Assembly (NCBI RefSeq): GCF_013705725.1
Contig: NZ_CP055481.1
Span: forward strand, 4,650,001 to 4,714,000
Origin: Klebsiella sp. RHBSTW-00484
GTDB lineage: Bacteria > Pseudomonadota > Gammaproteobacteria > Enterobacterales > Enterobacteriaceae
Length of the DNA: 64,000 nt
Direction: 5' to 3'
Numbering within the stretch: position 1 is the stretch's first letter; each line of letters begins with the position of its first letter. A program made the position numbers and the translations under genes. Positions 52,781-62,384 of this stretch are shown in pieces. Under the pieces are notes generated by a model. It was not told the origin of the DNA. It saw only the letters and a list, made by a program, of their open reading frames with translations, and ran no database searches.

Positions 52781-54481
52781 ATGAGCGGGCAGATGAACGT
52801 GGATGTTCTGGTGGTCGGCTCCGGCGCGGCGGGTCTCTCTGCCGCCGTCACCGCCGCGCTAGGCGGTGCCAGCGTGCTGGTTGCCGAAAAAGAGTCAGTG
52901 ATTGGCGGCACCAGCGCATGGTCCGGCGGCTGGCTGTGGATCCCGCACAATCCGCTGGCGCGCGAGGAAGGTATTGAAGAAGATCCCGATGAGCCGCTCA
53001 CCTATCTCCGGCATGAGATGGATGGGCAACCTGCCGACGCTCGCCTGCTCACTTTTTTAAAGTACGGCCCGGAGATGATCGACTTCTTCCGACGCCATAC
53101 GGCGGTGCAGTTTCTTTCGGGCAGCAAAATGCCTGACTTCCACGATTCGCCGGGCTATGCGCAGGGTGGACGTTCGGTCACCGCGCAGCCTTTTGACGGG
53201 CGCCTACTCGGTGACTGGCTGCATCGCCTGCGTCCACCGCTGGAAACCATCAGCCTCGCCGGCATGGGCATCGCTGGCGGCACGGACATGGCGCATTTTT
53301 TTAACGCCACCCGCTCGCCGCGTTCGGCGATATACGCAACCCGCCGCTTGTTACGTCACGGCTGGCAGCGGCTTCGCGCTGGGCGCGGGCAACATCTGGT
53401 TAACGGCAATGCGCTGGTTGCTCGCCTGCTGCGTTCGGCGCTGGATGCCGGGGTTAATTTTCAGCTTAACGCGCCGGTAGAACGACTGCTCACTTCCGAC
53501 AAAGGCATAGAGGGTGCAGTATTGCGCAGCGACAGCGGTGAGATAGACGTTCGCGCCGGGGCGGTGATCCTCGCCTGCGGTGGATTTCCTCACGACAGGC
53601 TGCGCCTGGCGCAAAATGTCCCCCACGCCGCCAGCGGCTACGGTCATTTTTCCGCTGCACCGCCGGGTAATCAGGGTGATGGCATTCGGCTCGGCGAATC
53701 AGCTGGAGGCCAGTTTGATGGCTCACTCAGACACGCCATGGCATGGGCACCGGTTTCGCGCGTCACGCTCGCTAGCGGTCTGCAACTGGTATTCCCGCAT
53801 CTGGTTGAACGCGCTAAGCCAGGCTTTATCGCCGTTCTGCCCAACGGCAAACGCTTCGCCAACGAGGCTAACTCCTACCACGATTTTATTGCCGCTCTGC
53901 TGGATGCGACTCCACCGGGCGAAGCGCCGCAGGCGTGGCTGATAGCAGACAGTCGTGCGCTGCACCGCTATGGGTTAGGCCACGCGCACCCCTTTCCCTT
54001 TTCACCGACAGCCTGGTTACGAACCGGCTACCTGCAAAGCGGCGAAACGCTGGAGGCACTGGCACAACAGTGTGCAATCGATCCGCAGCAATTAACGGAA
54101 ACAGTAGCCCGCTTTAATGGCTTCGCCAGCAAAGGAGAAGACGAGGATTTTCAGCGCGGCGCCTCTGCATACAACCGCGCACAGGGTGATGCCAGCCATT
54201 CCGGCCATCCGACCCTCGGTGAACTGCGCCATGCGCCTTTTTATGCCGTGCGTATTCTTCCCGGTTCTCTGGGCTCCTTCAGCGGACTGCAAACTGATGA
54301 AAACGCACAGGTACTGAATGCTCAACAGCAGCCGATTGCTGGCCTTTACGCCATCGGCAACGATATGTCGAGCGTGATGCAGGGATTCTATCCCAGCGGC
54401 GGTATCACACTCGGACCGGCCATGACCTTTGGCTATCTGGTCGGTAAAAAACTGGCAGTAAACATAACAAAAACAATGTAG
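52781..54481 (+). CDS. FAD-dependent oxidoreductase, FAD_binding_2 family (second paralogue)
   Basis: A 566-residue flavoprotein with the same layout as the first: VVGSGAAGLSAAV at the N-terminus, GGTSAWSGGWLWIPHNP, FFNATRSPRS, and the C-terminal YAIGNDMSSVMQGFYPSGGITLGPAMTFGYL. The changes between the two around the active centre (GTYPGPG versus GFYPSGG) suggest different substrates or successive steps. The start has AAGGAG upstream. Confidence 0.85.
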   Translation: MSGQMNVDVLVVGSGAAGLSAAVTAALGGASVLVAEKESVIGGTSAWSGGWLWIPHNPLAREEGIEEDPDEPLTYLRHEMDGQPADARLLTFLKYGPEMIDFFRRHTAVQFLSGSKMPDFHDSPGYAQGGRSVTAQPFDGRLLGDWLHRLRPPLETISLAGMGIAGGTDMAHFFNATRSPRSAIYATRRLLRHGWQRLRAGRGQHLVNGNALVARLLRSALDAGVNFQLNAPVERLLTSDKGIEGAVLRSDSGEIDVRAGAVILACGGFPHDRLRLAQNVPHAASGYGHFSAAPPGNQGDGIRLGESAGGQFDGSLRHAMAWAPVSRVTLASGLQLVFPHLVERAKPGFIAVLPNGKRFANEANSYHDFIAALLDATPPGEAPQAWLIADSRALHRYGLGHAHPFPFSPTAWLRTGYLQSGETLEALAQQCAIDPQQLTETVARFNGFASKGEDEDFQRGASAYNRAQGDASHSGHPTLGELRHAPFYAVRILPGSLGSFSGLQTDENAQVLNAQQQPIAGLYAIGNDMSSVMQGFYPSGGITLGPAMTFGYLVGKKLAVNITKTM

Positions 54482-54550
54482 TAAACGACATCTTACCAGG
54501 GACGGCAATACACATAACAACAACCACCTGCAACTGTACTGGAGTCCTTT

Positions 54551-55369
54551 ATGAACATGCGAACCCTGTCACTCGCCGCGCTTACCCTACTCGACGTCCC
54601 GCCACCGGAACAGGTGCGGATCGCGGCACAAACCGGATTTACCCACGTCGGCCTGCGCCTGCTTCCCGCCACGCCCTCCGACCCGGATTACGACATGCTC
54701 GGTAATACCCCTGCCGTGCGCGACACTCTGTCGGCGCTGATGGAAACAGGCATTCGCGTCTCGGACGTCGAAATTGTTCGCCTGACGCCAGATTTTTCAC
54801 TCAATGCCCGTTTGCGATTATTCCTCGATACCGCCGCGCGACTGGGGGCTAAGCAGGTACTGGTCGCCGGAAACGATGAAAATCAGGCACGCAGCGCAGA
54901 TAACCTCGCCAGACTCGCCGAGGCCGGCCAGGAGTATGGTTTAACCATGAATCTGGAGCCTATGCCCTGGACCCATTTGCGCACCATCGCCCAGGCCCGG
55001 TCGTTGATCAACACCAGTGGTCGCCAGGATATCGGTATTCTGATTGACGCAATTCATTTCTGGCGGGCGGGCGAGTCGCTCTCCACGCTCGCAGCACTGC
55101 CGCAAAACTGCCTCAACTATATGCAGCTTTGCGATGCCTCGCCGCAGGTACCCGTTGATGAACAAGAGCTGATTTATCAGGCCCGTGCAGCACGTAAAGT
55201 CCCCGGCGAAGGCGGGCTCGACCTACATGGGCTAATGGCGGCGCTTCCAGACACGCTGCCGGTCTCCCTGGAGGTTCCCTTAAGCGGTGACCAGGGCGCG
55301 CTGCCTGCGCTTACTCGTGCCCAGTTGCTGTTCAATGCCGCGCAGTCTTATCTGCGCCCTTGCGCATAA
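54551..55369 (+). CDS. Sugar phosphate isomerase/epimerase-type TIM barrel protein
   Basis: A 272-residue AP-endonuclease-2-like (xylose-isomerase-like) barrel. Metal ligands are expected at the Glu of MNLEPMPW, at ILIDAIHFWR, at YMQLCDASPQVP and at VSLEVPLSG near the end. The same fold includes 3-dehydroshikimate dehydratases, hydroxypyruvate isomerases and inositol pathway enzymes. Beside an AroE-like enzyme, a dehydratase-type step producing an aromatic acid is plausible but unproven. Ribosome site GGAG. Confidence 0.78.
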   Translation: MNMRTLSLAALTLLDVPPPEQVRIAAQTGFTHVGLRLLPATPSDPDYDMLGNTPAVRDTLSALMETGIRVSDVEIVRLTPDFSLNARLRLFLDTAARLGAKQVLVAGNDENQARSADNLARLAEAGQEYGLTMNLEPMPWTHLRTIAQARSLINTSGRQDIGILIDAIHFWRAGESLSTLAALPQNCLNYMQLCDASPQVPVDEQELIYQARAARKVPGEGGLDLHGLMAALPDTLPVSLEVPLSGDQGALPALTRAQLLFNAAQSYLRPCA

Positions 55370-55379
55370 GGAGGATCCC

Positions 55380-56744
55380 ATGACACAGACTCAACGCCTG
55401 GACGTCAGGGAGTTAATTAACACTAACCCGCTCAGCCGGTTCCAGAAACTGGTGGTATTTTTAGGCTTCTGCGTGATTGCTCTGGACGGTTTTGATATCG
55501 CCATTATGGGGTTTATCGCTCCGACGCTCAAACAAGAGTGGGGAGTGAGCAATCACGAACTCGGCTTTGTGATTAGCGCCGCGCTGATCGGCCTGGCGCT
55601 AGGCGCTATCTTCTCCGGCCCGCTTGCCGACTGGCTGGGGCGGAAAAAAATCATCATCAATAGCGTATTTTTCTTCGGTTTCTGGACCATTGCCACCGCC
55701 TTTTCACAAAACATTGAGCAGATGATGTTCTTTCGTTTTATGACCGGACTGGGATTAGGTGCTGCAATGCCGAATATCGGTACTCTCGTGTCGGAATACG
55801 CCCCGGAACGTCAGCGCTCGTTTCTTATCACAGTCATTTTTTGTGGTTTCACTTTTGGCGCGGCGGCAGGCGGTTTCTCCGCATCATGGCTGATCCCACA
55901 GTTTGGCTGGCACTCGCTGATGATGCTCGGCGGCATTCTTCCGGTGCTATTCGCTCCGGTACTTATTTGGCTGTTACCTGAATCGGTGCGCTTTCTGGTG
56001 GTTAAGCGCGCACCGGCCGAACGTATTCGGACAATTTTACGACGCCTCTACCCCGGGCAAATCGCCGATGATACCCAGTTTACCTTCCCGACACAGTCCG
56101 TGAATGGTAACGCGATGCGGATCGTGCTCTCCCGCCAGTACCGATTCGGATCGCTGATGCTATGGCTGGTCTACTTTATGGGGCTGTTTCTGGTTTATCT
56201 CCTCGGCAGCTGGCTGCCGACGCTGGTCAAAGAGGTCGGCCTGACGGTCAGCCAGGCAGCGGTCATGACGGCGATGTATCAGGCGGGCGGAACCATTGGT
56301 TCGCTGTTTGCAGGCTGGCTGATGGACCGGATCAACCCGCATCGCGCGCTAGGGTTAATTTACGCGGTTGGCGGTCTTTTCACGATGGCAATGGGCTATG
56401 CGGCGGCAAGTTTTGGGCTCATCTGCCTGCTGGCATTTATCAGCGGAGCCTGCCTGAACGGCGCGAATACCGGTATGAACGCGCTCTCCGCCCGCTATTA
56501 TCCGACTGAGGCACGAGCCACCGGCTCCAGTTGGATGCACGGCGTTGGCCGTATGGGCGCGATCCTCAGCGCCTTTGCCGGGGCTGAAATGCTGGCGCTG
56601 GATCTCAGTTTCGAGAGCGTATTTTTAATTCTGGGGATCCCCGCCGCGATTACTGTGGCCGGACTCACTGCCAAAGGCATTTTTGCCGCCGACTCGACGA
56701 CAAAATCCACCACATCCGCAACGGCTATCAGGAGCACGCAATAA
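55380..56744 (+). CDS. MFS transporter, aromatic acid:H+ symporter family (PcaK-like)
   Basis: A 454-residue permease with twelve membrane segments. The motif LDGFDIAIMGFIAPTLK in helix 1 is the DGFD signature of aromatic acid:H+ symporters, and the loop 2-3 motif is GPLADWLGRKK. It should import the substrate of the cluster, such as a hydroxybenzoate, shikimate or a related acid. I chose the ATG at 55380 behind a perfect AAGGAGG; the open frame upstream overlaps the previous gene. Last gene of this cluster. Confidence 0.87.
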   Translation: MTQTQRLDVRELINTNPLSRFQKLVVFLGFCVIALDGFDIAIMGFIAPTLKQEWGVSNHELGFVISAALIGLALGAIFSGPLADWLGRKKIIINSVFFFGFWTIATAFSQNIEQMMFFRFMTGLGLGAAMPNIGTLVSEYAPERQRSFLITVIFCGFTFGAAAGGFSASWLIPQFGWHSLMMLGGILPVLFAPVLIWLLPESVRFLVVKRAPAERIRTILRRLYPGQIADDTQFTFPTQSVNGNAMRIVLSRQYRFGSLMLWLVYFMGLFLVYLLGSWLPTLVKEVGLTVSQAAVMTAMYQAGGTIGSLFAGWLMDRINPHRALGLIYAVGGLFTMAMGYAAASFGLICLLAFISGACLNGANTGMNALSARYYPTEARATGSSWMHGVGRMGAILSAFAGAEMLALDLSFESVFLILGIPAAITVAGLTAKGIFAADSTTKSTTSATAIRSTQ

Positions 56745-57153
56745 AACGTTAAGTTCAGGCAGGCACGCCCCGGCATCGTGCTTGCCTCATCAACTAAAGA
56801 AAAATAAATTTCATTTATTTATGAAATGAAAAAATAAACCCACTAGAATTATCGATTCACCTCTCAATTTTCCGCTTAAAAAGCGCCAATTCAATACAGC
56901 AAGCAAATAAATAACTCATCAAAAACCTGATTAATAACCTTATCAATCAACTTAATTTAATGGTTGTGAATGTAAAATCTCTGACGCAATATTTTCATTT
57001 TTCGATCCCCCTCGCATATACAGAAATTAAATTTCAAATAACCATTGAAATGAAATAAATATTTCCATATGTTCTGGCTGACATTCAGGATAAGGTTGTG
57101 CCGGCGGAACTGGCACTGAGGTACTTACTTGTCCCCCGACAAAGGAATAGACC
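56745..57153 (+). promoter_or_regulatory. AT-rich control region before the sugar symporter, with two matching inverted repeats
   Basis: A 409-base gap without a gene. GGCAGGCACG/CGTGCTTGCC (56758-56786) is a stem-loop that may end the upstream operon. Two similar palindromes follow: ATTTCAT-N6-ATGAAAT at 56808-56827 and ATTTCAA-N7-TTGAAAT at 57031-57051. They lie 223 bp apart and look like a pair of operators for one repressor or activator. The regulator is not in the window. Confidence 0.45.
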
Positions 57154-58554
57154 ATGAGTGAACAGCAGATCCTTCTCTCCCCCGCAGCGGCGCGCGGCGA
57201 TAAGCTAACCTGGACCACCCGCATTGCTTACGGCGGCGGCGATACCGCCTGCAACGTCGTTTTCGGCATGATTGGCACCGTATTAACCCTGTTCTATACC
57301 GACTACGTAGGAATCAGCATCGCCACCGTCGGTCTGGTGATGCTGATCTCCCGTCTGTTTGACGGCGTTTCCGATGTAATAATGGGTTTGATGGTCGAAC
57401 GAACAAACTCCCGCTGGGGTAAATCGCGTCCCTGGCTGCTCTGGATGAGCGTTCCCTATGCCGTTTCCGCGATCCTGTTATTTACCGTCCCGCAAACCAC
57501 CGGCACGCTACAGTTTCTCTACCTGCTGGTGGCTTATAACTTCTGTACCACCGTGTGCTACACCGCTATCAACCTTCCCTACGGCAGCCTTTCCGCCATG
57601 ATGACTCGCGACTCATGGGAAAGGGATATGCTCAGCATCACCAGAATGTCGATGTCGCCATTCGGTCGTATTCTCGCTGTAGCTTGTACATTGCCACTGG
57701 TGAAATATTTCGGCGACGATCAGGCCGCATGGATCAAAACCATGTCTATCTGGGCTTTTCTGGCGCTGCTGTTGCTGCTGTTCTGCTTCTACAAATGTGA
57801 AGAGAAGGTAGTTATCAAAGCGCGAGAAAAACAGGGAAATGTTCCCGTTAAAAAACAGCTCTCTGCGCTCTTTCGTAACCAGTACTTCTGGGCCAGCGCA
57901 ATCCTGTGGACAGCACAGAGTGTTTACTACACCGTGGTTGGGATCGCACTGCCTTACTACTGCCGTTATGTACTGGGCGACGATACCTTCTATAGCTCCA
58001 TTTTCGTTGCCGAAACTGCCTGTATCATCATTTTCACCTTCCTCAGTTCCGTCCCCATCCGCAAATACGGTAAGCGCAATGTTGCATTGTGCGGCATTGT
58101 GCTGGCGACCATCGGGCAGGTGCTGTTTATGTTTAACTCCAATGATTACCACTGGGCGCTGGCGAACGCGATTATTCGCGGTATTGGCTTCGCGCCTCTG
58201 AACGCCGTGCTGTTCGGCTTCTGCGGCGATGCCGTTGAGTTCGGCCAGTGGAAAACTCGCGTGAGGCAAGAAGGAATGATTTTTTCCGCCGGTTCCGTCG
58301 GAACGAAGCTCGGCGCGGGTGTTGCCGCTGCGGTTATCTCCGGCCTGTTGAGTATGGCGGGCTACGTCAGCTCCAGTAGCGGCTCCGGCGTTCAGCCGCA
58401 AAGCGCTATCGACATGATTAACAACGTTTACCTCTACGGCTCTTTCTTCCTGTGGATCCTGGTCATTATTACGCTGCTGTTTTACCGGCTGGATAAGCAG
58501 TACCCGCAGATTATGCAGGAGCTGAAAGAACGCGAAGCCCGTGGAGAAATGTAA
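57154..58554 (+). CDS. GPH-family sugar:cation symporter (MelB-like)
   Basis: A 466-residue permease of the glycoside-pentoside-hexuronide family with about twelve membrane segments. The sodium/proton site region is visible as DGVSDVIMGLMVERTNSRWGKSRPW (RLFDGVSD, helix 2), with GKSRPW in the following loop as in MelB and YicJ. It probably imports a glycoside or uronide. The ribosome site is AAAGGA. The oxidoreductase gene lies 99 bases downstream. Confidence 0.88.
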   Translation: MSEQQILLSPAAARGDKLTWTTRIAYGGGDTACNVVFGMIGTVLTLFYTDYVGISIATVGLVMLISRLFDGVSDVIMGLMVERTNSRWGKSRPWLLWMSVPYAVSAILLFTVPQTTGTLQFLYLLVAYNFCTTVCYTAINLPYGSLSAMMTRDSWERDMLSITRMSMSPFGRILAVACTLPLVKYFGDDQAAWIKTMSIWAFLALLLLLFCFYKCEEKVVIKAREKQGNVPVKKQLSALFRNQYFWASAILWTAQSVYYTVVGIALPYYCRYVLGDDTFYSSIFVAETACIIIFTFLSSVPIRKYGKRNVALCGIVLATIGQVLFMFNSNDYHWALANAIIRGIGFAPLNAVLFGFCGDAVEFGQWKTRVRQEGMIFSAGSVGTKLGAGVAAAVISGLLSMAGYVSSSSGSGVQPQSAIDMINNVYLYGSFFLWILVIITLLFYRLDKQYPQIMQELKEREARGEM

Positions 58555-58653
58555 AACCTATTCTGGAATTGCCCAGAAACCACACCTGCGCTCTAAGAGC
58601 GCGGGTACACAGAACCTCTGAAATCCGTAGTATCTATAAAGGAGAGCACCATC

Positions 58654-59832
58654 ATGTTAAACGGCATGAAACCCTTATCTCGCTCCCTGCGCTGGGGAAT
58701 GGTCGGCGGCGGCGGTACCAGCCAAATTGGCTATAGCCACCGCTGCGCGGCGCTACGCGACAATGTCTTTACCCTGCTGGCCGGTGCGCTCGATATAGAT
58801 GCCGAGCGGGGGCGTCAATTTGGTGAGCAACTCGGAATCGCTCCCGAGCGTTGCTACGCCGATTATCAAACATTGTTTGCAGAAGAGGCCAAACGTCCTG
58901 ACGGTATTGAGGCCGTTTCGGTGACCACGCCAAATAATACCCACTTCGCCATCACCAAAGCGGCGCTGGAAGCCGGGCTGCACGTTGTCTGTGAAAAACC
59001 GCTGTGCTTTACCGCCGATGAAGCCCGCGAACTGCTGGCGCTGAGTAAAAAGCAGAATAAAATCATCGGTGTGACCTACGGCTATGCCGGACACCAGATG
59101 ATCCAGCAGGCACGTCAGATGATCGCCGAAGGGATGCTCGGTGAGATCCGCATTATTAATATGCAGTTTGCCCACGGTTTTCATAATAAAGCCGTCGAAC
59201 TGCAGGCTGAATCTACACGCTGGCGCGTGACGCCAAAATATGCGGGGCCAAGCTATGTGCTGGGGGATTTGGCAACTCACCCGCTGTTTATTGCGGAAAC
59301 GATGGTGCCAAATCTCAACATCACCCGGCTGATGTGCTCCCGCCAGAGCTTTGTCAAATCCCGCGCCCCGCTGGAAGATAACGCCTTTGTACTGATGGAA
59401 TATAACAATGGCGCAGTCGGTTCTCTGTGGACCAGCGCAGTCAACAGCGGCGCAATGCACTCACAGAAAGTGCGCGTTATCGGGGAAAAAGCCAGTATCG
59501 AATGGTGGGATGAGCGCCCGAACCAGCTCAGCTATGAGGTACAGGGCGAACCGGCACGCGTTCTTGAGCGCGGGATGCCCTATCTGAGTCAGCAAGCGTT
59601 GGCGGACGATCGTATCGGCGGAGGCCATCCGGAAGGATTATTCGAGGCTTGGGCTAACCTCTACCGCCGCTACGCTATCGCCATGGACGCAATGGATCGC
59701 GGCGATCGTGAGTTCCTGGAGACCTTCTGGTATCCGAACGTCGAAGCCGGACTTCACGGCGTTTACTGGGTTGAACAGTGCGTTAAATCCGCCGATGCAG
59801 GCGGTCAGTGGGTTGACTTCAACTGCCAATAA
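58654..59832 (+). CDS. Gfo/Idh/MocA family oxidoreductase
   Basis: A 392-residue NAD(P)-dependent oxidoreductase. The nucleotide motif is GMVGGGGTSQIGYSHR at the N-terminus, and the signature EKPLCF contains the conserved lysine near residue 115. The C-terminal domain (about 135-390) contains the DLATHPLF histidine block. Members act on sugars or inositols at a ring hydroxyl. Together with the symporter upstream it forms a two-gene uptake and oxidation unit for an unknown glycoside or polyol. Confidence 0.87.
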   Translation: MLNGMKPLSRSLRWGMVGGGGTSQIGYSHRCAALRDNVFTLLAGALDIDAERGRQFGEQLGIAPERCYADYQTLFAEEAKRPDGIEAVSVTTPNNTHFAITKAALEAGLHVVCEKPLCFTADEARELLALSKKQNKIIGVTYGYAGHQMIQQARQMIAEGMLGEIRIINMQFAHGFHNKAVELQAESTRWRVTPKYAGPSYVLGDLATHPLFIAETMVPNLNITRLMCSRQSFVKSRAPLEDNAFVLMEYNNGAVGSLWTSAVNSGAMHSQKVRVIGEKASIEWWDERPNQLSYEVQGEPARVLERGMPYLSQQALADDRIGGGHPEGLFEAWANLYRRYAIAMDAMDRGDREFLETFWYPNVEAGLHGVYWVEQCVKSADAGGQWVDFNCQ

Positions 59833-59842
59833 TCTCTGCGCG

Positions 59843-59872
59843 CCAGTGGAGGCTCCTCCACTGGTTTCTTTC
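59843..59872 (+). terminator. Terminator after the Gfo/Idh/MocA gene
   Basis: CCAGTGGAGG CT CCTCCACTGG, a 10-bp stem, followed by TTTCTTTCTC. Confidence 0.8.
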
Positions 59873-59990
59873 TCTCTCTACCCCACCCACCTCATCATGC
59901 AACACTGCCGTAATATCTGTTAAACAAACATTTATTTACGCTTTAGATTCCCCCCACTACACTAGTCGCAGTTTTTATATTGAGGTGGTA

Positions 59991-61355
59991 ATGAACGATA
60001 ACAAAATGACGCCAGGCGAGCTGCGCGCGACCTGGGGTTTGGGGACCGTATTCTCTCTGCGCATGCTTGGCATGTTTATGGTCCTCCCGGTTCTGACCAC
60101 CTATGGCATGGCGTTACAGGGCGCAAGTGAAGCACTCATTGGTCTGGCTATTGGTATCTATGGGCTGGCTCAAGCGATATTTCAGGTGCCTTTCGGCCTG
60201 CTTTCTGACCGAATTGGTCGTAAACCGCTGATCGTCGGCGGCCTGTTAATCTTCGTTATCGGCAGTATTATCGCCGCCCTATCTGACTCCATCTGGGGCA
60301 TCATTCTTGGCCGCGCGCTACAGGGCTCCGGCGCGATTGCCGCAGCGGTAATGGCGCTGCTTTCTGATTTAACCCGCGAGCAGAATCGTACCAAAGCCAT
60401 GGCTTTTATTGGCGTCAGCTTCGGCGTCACCTTTGCTATCGCTATGGTTCTCGGGCCCATTGTTACTCATCAGCTTGGCTTGCATGCCCTGTTCTGGATG
60501 ATTGCCGTCCTGGCGACGCTCGGTATTTTGCTCACTCTGTGGGTGGTGCCTAACAGCCACAATCACGTGCTGAATCGCGAGTCCGGGATGGTAAAAGGCT
60601 GCTTTCGCAAAGTGCTTGCAGAGCCAAAGCTGCTGAAGCTTAATTTCGGCATTATGTGCCTGCACATCATGCTGATGTCCACCTTCGTCGCCCTTCCGGG
60701 TCAGCTGGAGGCCGCAGGTTTCCCTGCCGCGGAGCACTGGAAAATCTATCTGGTCACCATGCTGGTCTCATTTGTCGCCGTGGTACCGTTTATTATCTAC
60801 GCCGAAGTGAAGCGCAAAATGAAGCGCGTATTCATGCTGTGCGTGGCTATTTTGCTGATAGCTGAAATTGTCCTTTGGGGAGCTGGGGGATACTTCTGGG
60901 AGTTGGTGGCCGGCGTTCAACTGTTCTTCCTTGCGTTCAACCTGCTGGAAGCGCTACTGCCCTCGTTAATCAGTAAAGAATCACCTGCCGGATATAAAGG
61001 CACCGCAATGGGAATCTACTCTACTAGCCAATTCCTCGGCGTGGCAATTGGCGGAGCTCTCGGCGGTTGGGTGGATGGCTTCTTTGACTCGCAAACCGTA
61101 TTCCTGCTCGGAGCATTGCTGTCTATGCTGTGGTTACTGGTAGCCAGCACCATGAGCGAACCGCCATATGTCAGCAGTTTACGAGTAGAAATTCCAGACG
61201 ATGTTGTGGCTGATGCAATGTTGCAGGCGCGCTTGCAATCTAAAGAAGGTGTAAAAGAGGCTCTGGTGGTTGCAGAAGAGCGTTCGGTGTACATCAAAAT
61301 CGACAGTAAATTGACTAACCGCTTTGAGGTTGAGCAGGCCATCAATGAAAGATAG
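59991..61355 (+). CDS. yajR: MFS transporter YajR
   Basis: A 454-residue permease with twelve membrane segments and, after about residue 385, the C-terminal cytoplasmic YAM domain (LRVEIPDDVV...VYIKIDSKLTNRFEVEQAI). Motif A is GLLSDRIGRKPL. It matches E. coli YajR end to end; its substrate is unknown. I chose the ATG at 59991 with GAGG upstream rather than the GTG at 59985. In E. coli it is the next gene after cyoE, so it marks the return to backbone. Confidence 0.94.
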   Translation: MNDNKMTPGELRATWGLGTVFSLRMLGMFMVLPVLTTYGMALQGASEALIGLAIGIYGLAQAIFQVPFGLLSDRIGRKPLIVGGLLIFVIGSIIAALSDSIWGIILGRALQGSGAIAAAVMALLSDLTREQNRTKAMAFIGVSFGVTFAIAMVLGPIVTHQLGLHALFWMIAVLATLGILLTLWVVPNSHNHVLNRESGMVKGCFRKVLAEPKLLKLNFGIMCLHIMLMSTFVALPGQLEAAGFPAAEHWKIYLVTMLVSFVAVVPFIIYAEVKRKMKRVFMLCVAILLIAEIVLWGAGGYFWELVAGVQLFFLAFNLLEALLPSLISKESPAGYKGTAMGIYSTSQFLGVAIGGALGGWVDGFFDSQTVFLLGALLSMLWLLVASTMSEPPYVSSLRVEIPDDVVADAMLQARLQSKEGVKEALVVAEERSVYIKIDSKLTNRFEVEQAINER

Positions 61356-61589
61356 AGATAGGCTCCTGCTAATGTTTGATTTTATTCAGCAGTTGCCACA
61401 TAAAATGGCACTGATAATTGCGTGTTACTGTCTAATGTAACGCAAGCTACAATAACTCAGCTCAATTCACCCACGGTAAATAAATCGGCTGAAATATAAG
61501 TTTGAATTCGAAGTTCTTTTCTAGCCAATTATCGGTCTCTTTGCTTTTATGGATACGATAGTTATGGCATGAAAATGTATCTGTTTCAT

Positions 61590-62042
61590 ATCTTCGAATA
61601 AATTGATAGACAAGGAAGTTTTATACTGGCCCTGCAGTATGAATCACCTCCTGCGCAAGATAATATCTTGCGTTAATTCCTGTCGTGACGGCACCATTTT
61701 ATGGTCCTCAGGGTTGCCAGCCCGCACCGAACTTAGACTCACTGCTCCATTACGAGCGCTGATACCCAAAATCAGCAAGAGAAAACGTTATCAGATGATG
61801 TAATAGCTGACTAACGCGTTCTTTCGACCCAGAGGAAGGGACTCCCGCGCATCCATACAGCCAGCGTTGAACCGTCCAATGGATGAGAGTGTGCTGGCAA
61901 CGTGGCTGGCACTGTCCCCTTGGCGCAACATCAGCATGGGGATCAGTCGGCGGGCATGGTTTTTGTCACGCATCTTATGGATAGTTTTCTGCATCTGGCA
62001 TCGTTCAGTACAGGGAATGGGGGTCATGATCGGTATCACTCA
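61590..62042 (-). pseudogene. Decayed IS630-family transposase fragment
   Basis: On the minus strand, 62039 downwards reads IPIMTPIPCTERCQMQKTIHK and ARRLIPMLMLRQGD, the N-terminus of enterobacterial IS630 transposases. Further on, in other frames, ADFGYQRS*WSSE and then KFGAGWQP...INARYYLA correspond to later family blocks (DFGYQRSRWSTE and IGADWQLRG...EKYYLAG). The pieces are in order but joined by deletions, frameshifts and stop codons, so the element is dead. The rest of the transposase is missing. Confidence 0.75.
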
Positions 62043-62384
62043 GTCCGGTTGATGATTTTGATTAGTTTGGCAATTGCTCAGACCACACAATACAGGCTGA
62101 GCTCCTCACAAGAGAGCTACTATTTGGCGCAGCTATTTATACCCACTCCGCGATATTTCAGGTTAGGCCTGGCAAAATTCTGCAGTACGTGTCCATCCTA
62201 TCTTCGGTTGTCAAAGCAATCACTGGATACATCTTTTCTATCCTAACCAGAGAAAAACACCAACAATAACCATGCTTGTTTAGTTTTGTATGAAATCACC
62301 AACAATAAAGCTCATTTCCACATGGCTACCAATATAAAAAAAATTGCCAAGAGCTTGTGTGATTTATATTACAATTAGCATAAC

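Noticed and set aside
61902..62246. 114-residue plus-strand frame after yajR
   Set aside because: It is antisense to the recognisable IS630 transposase fragment.
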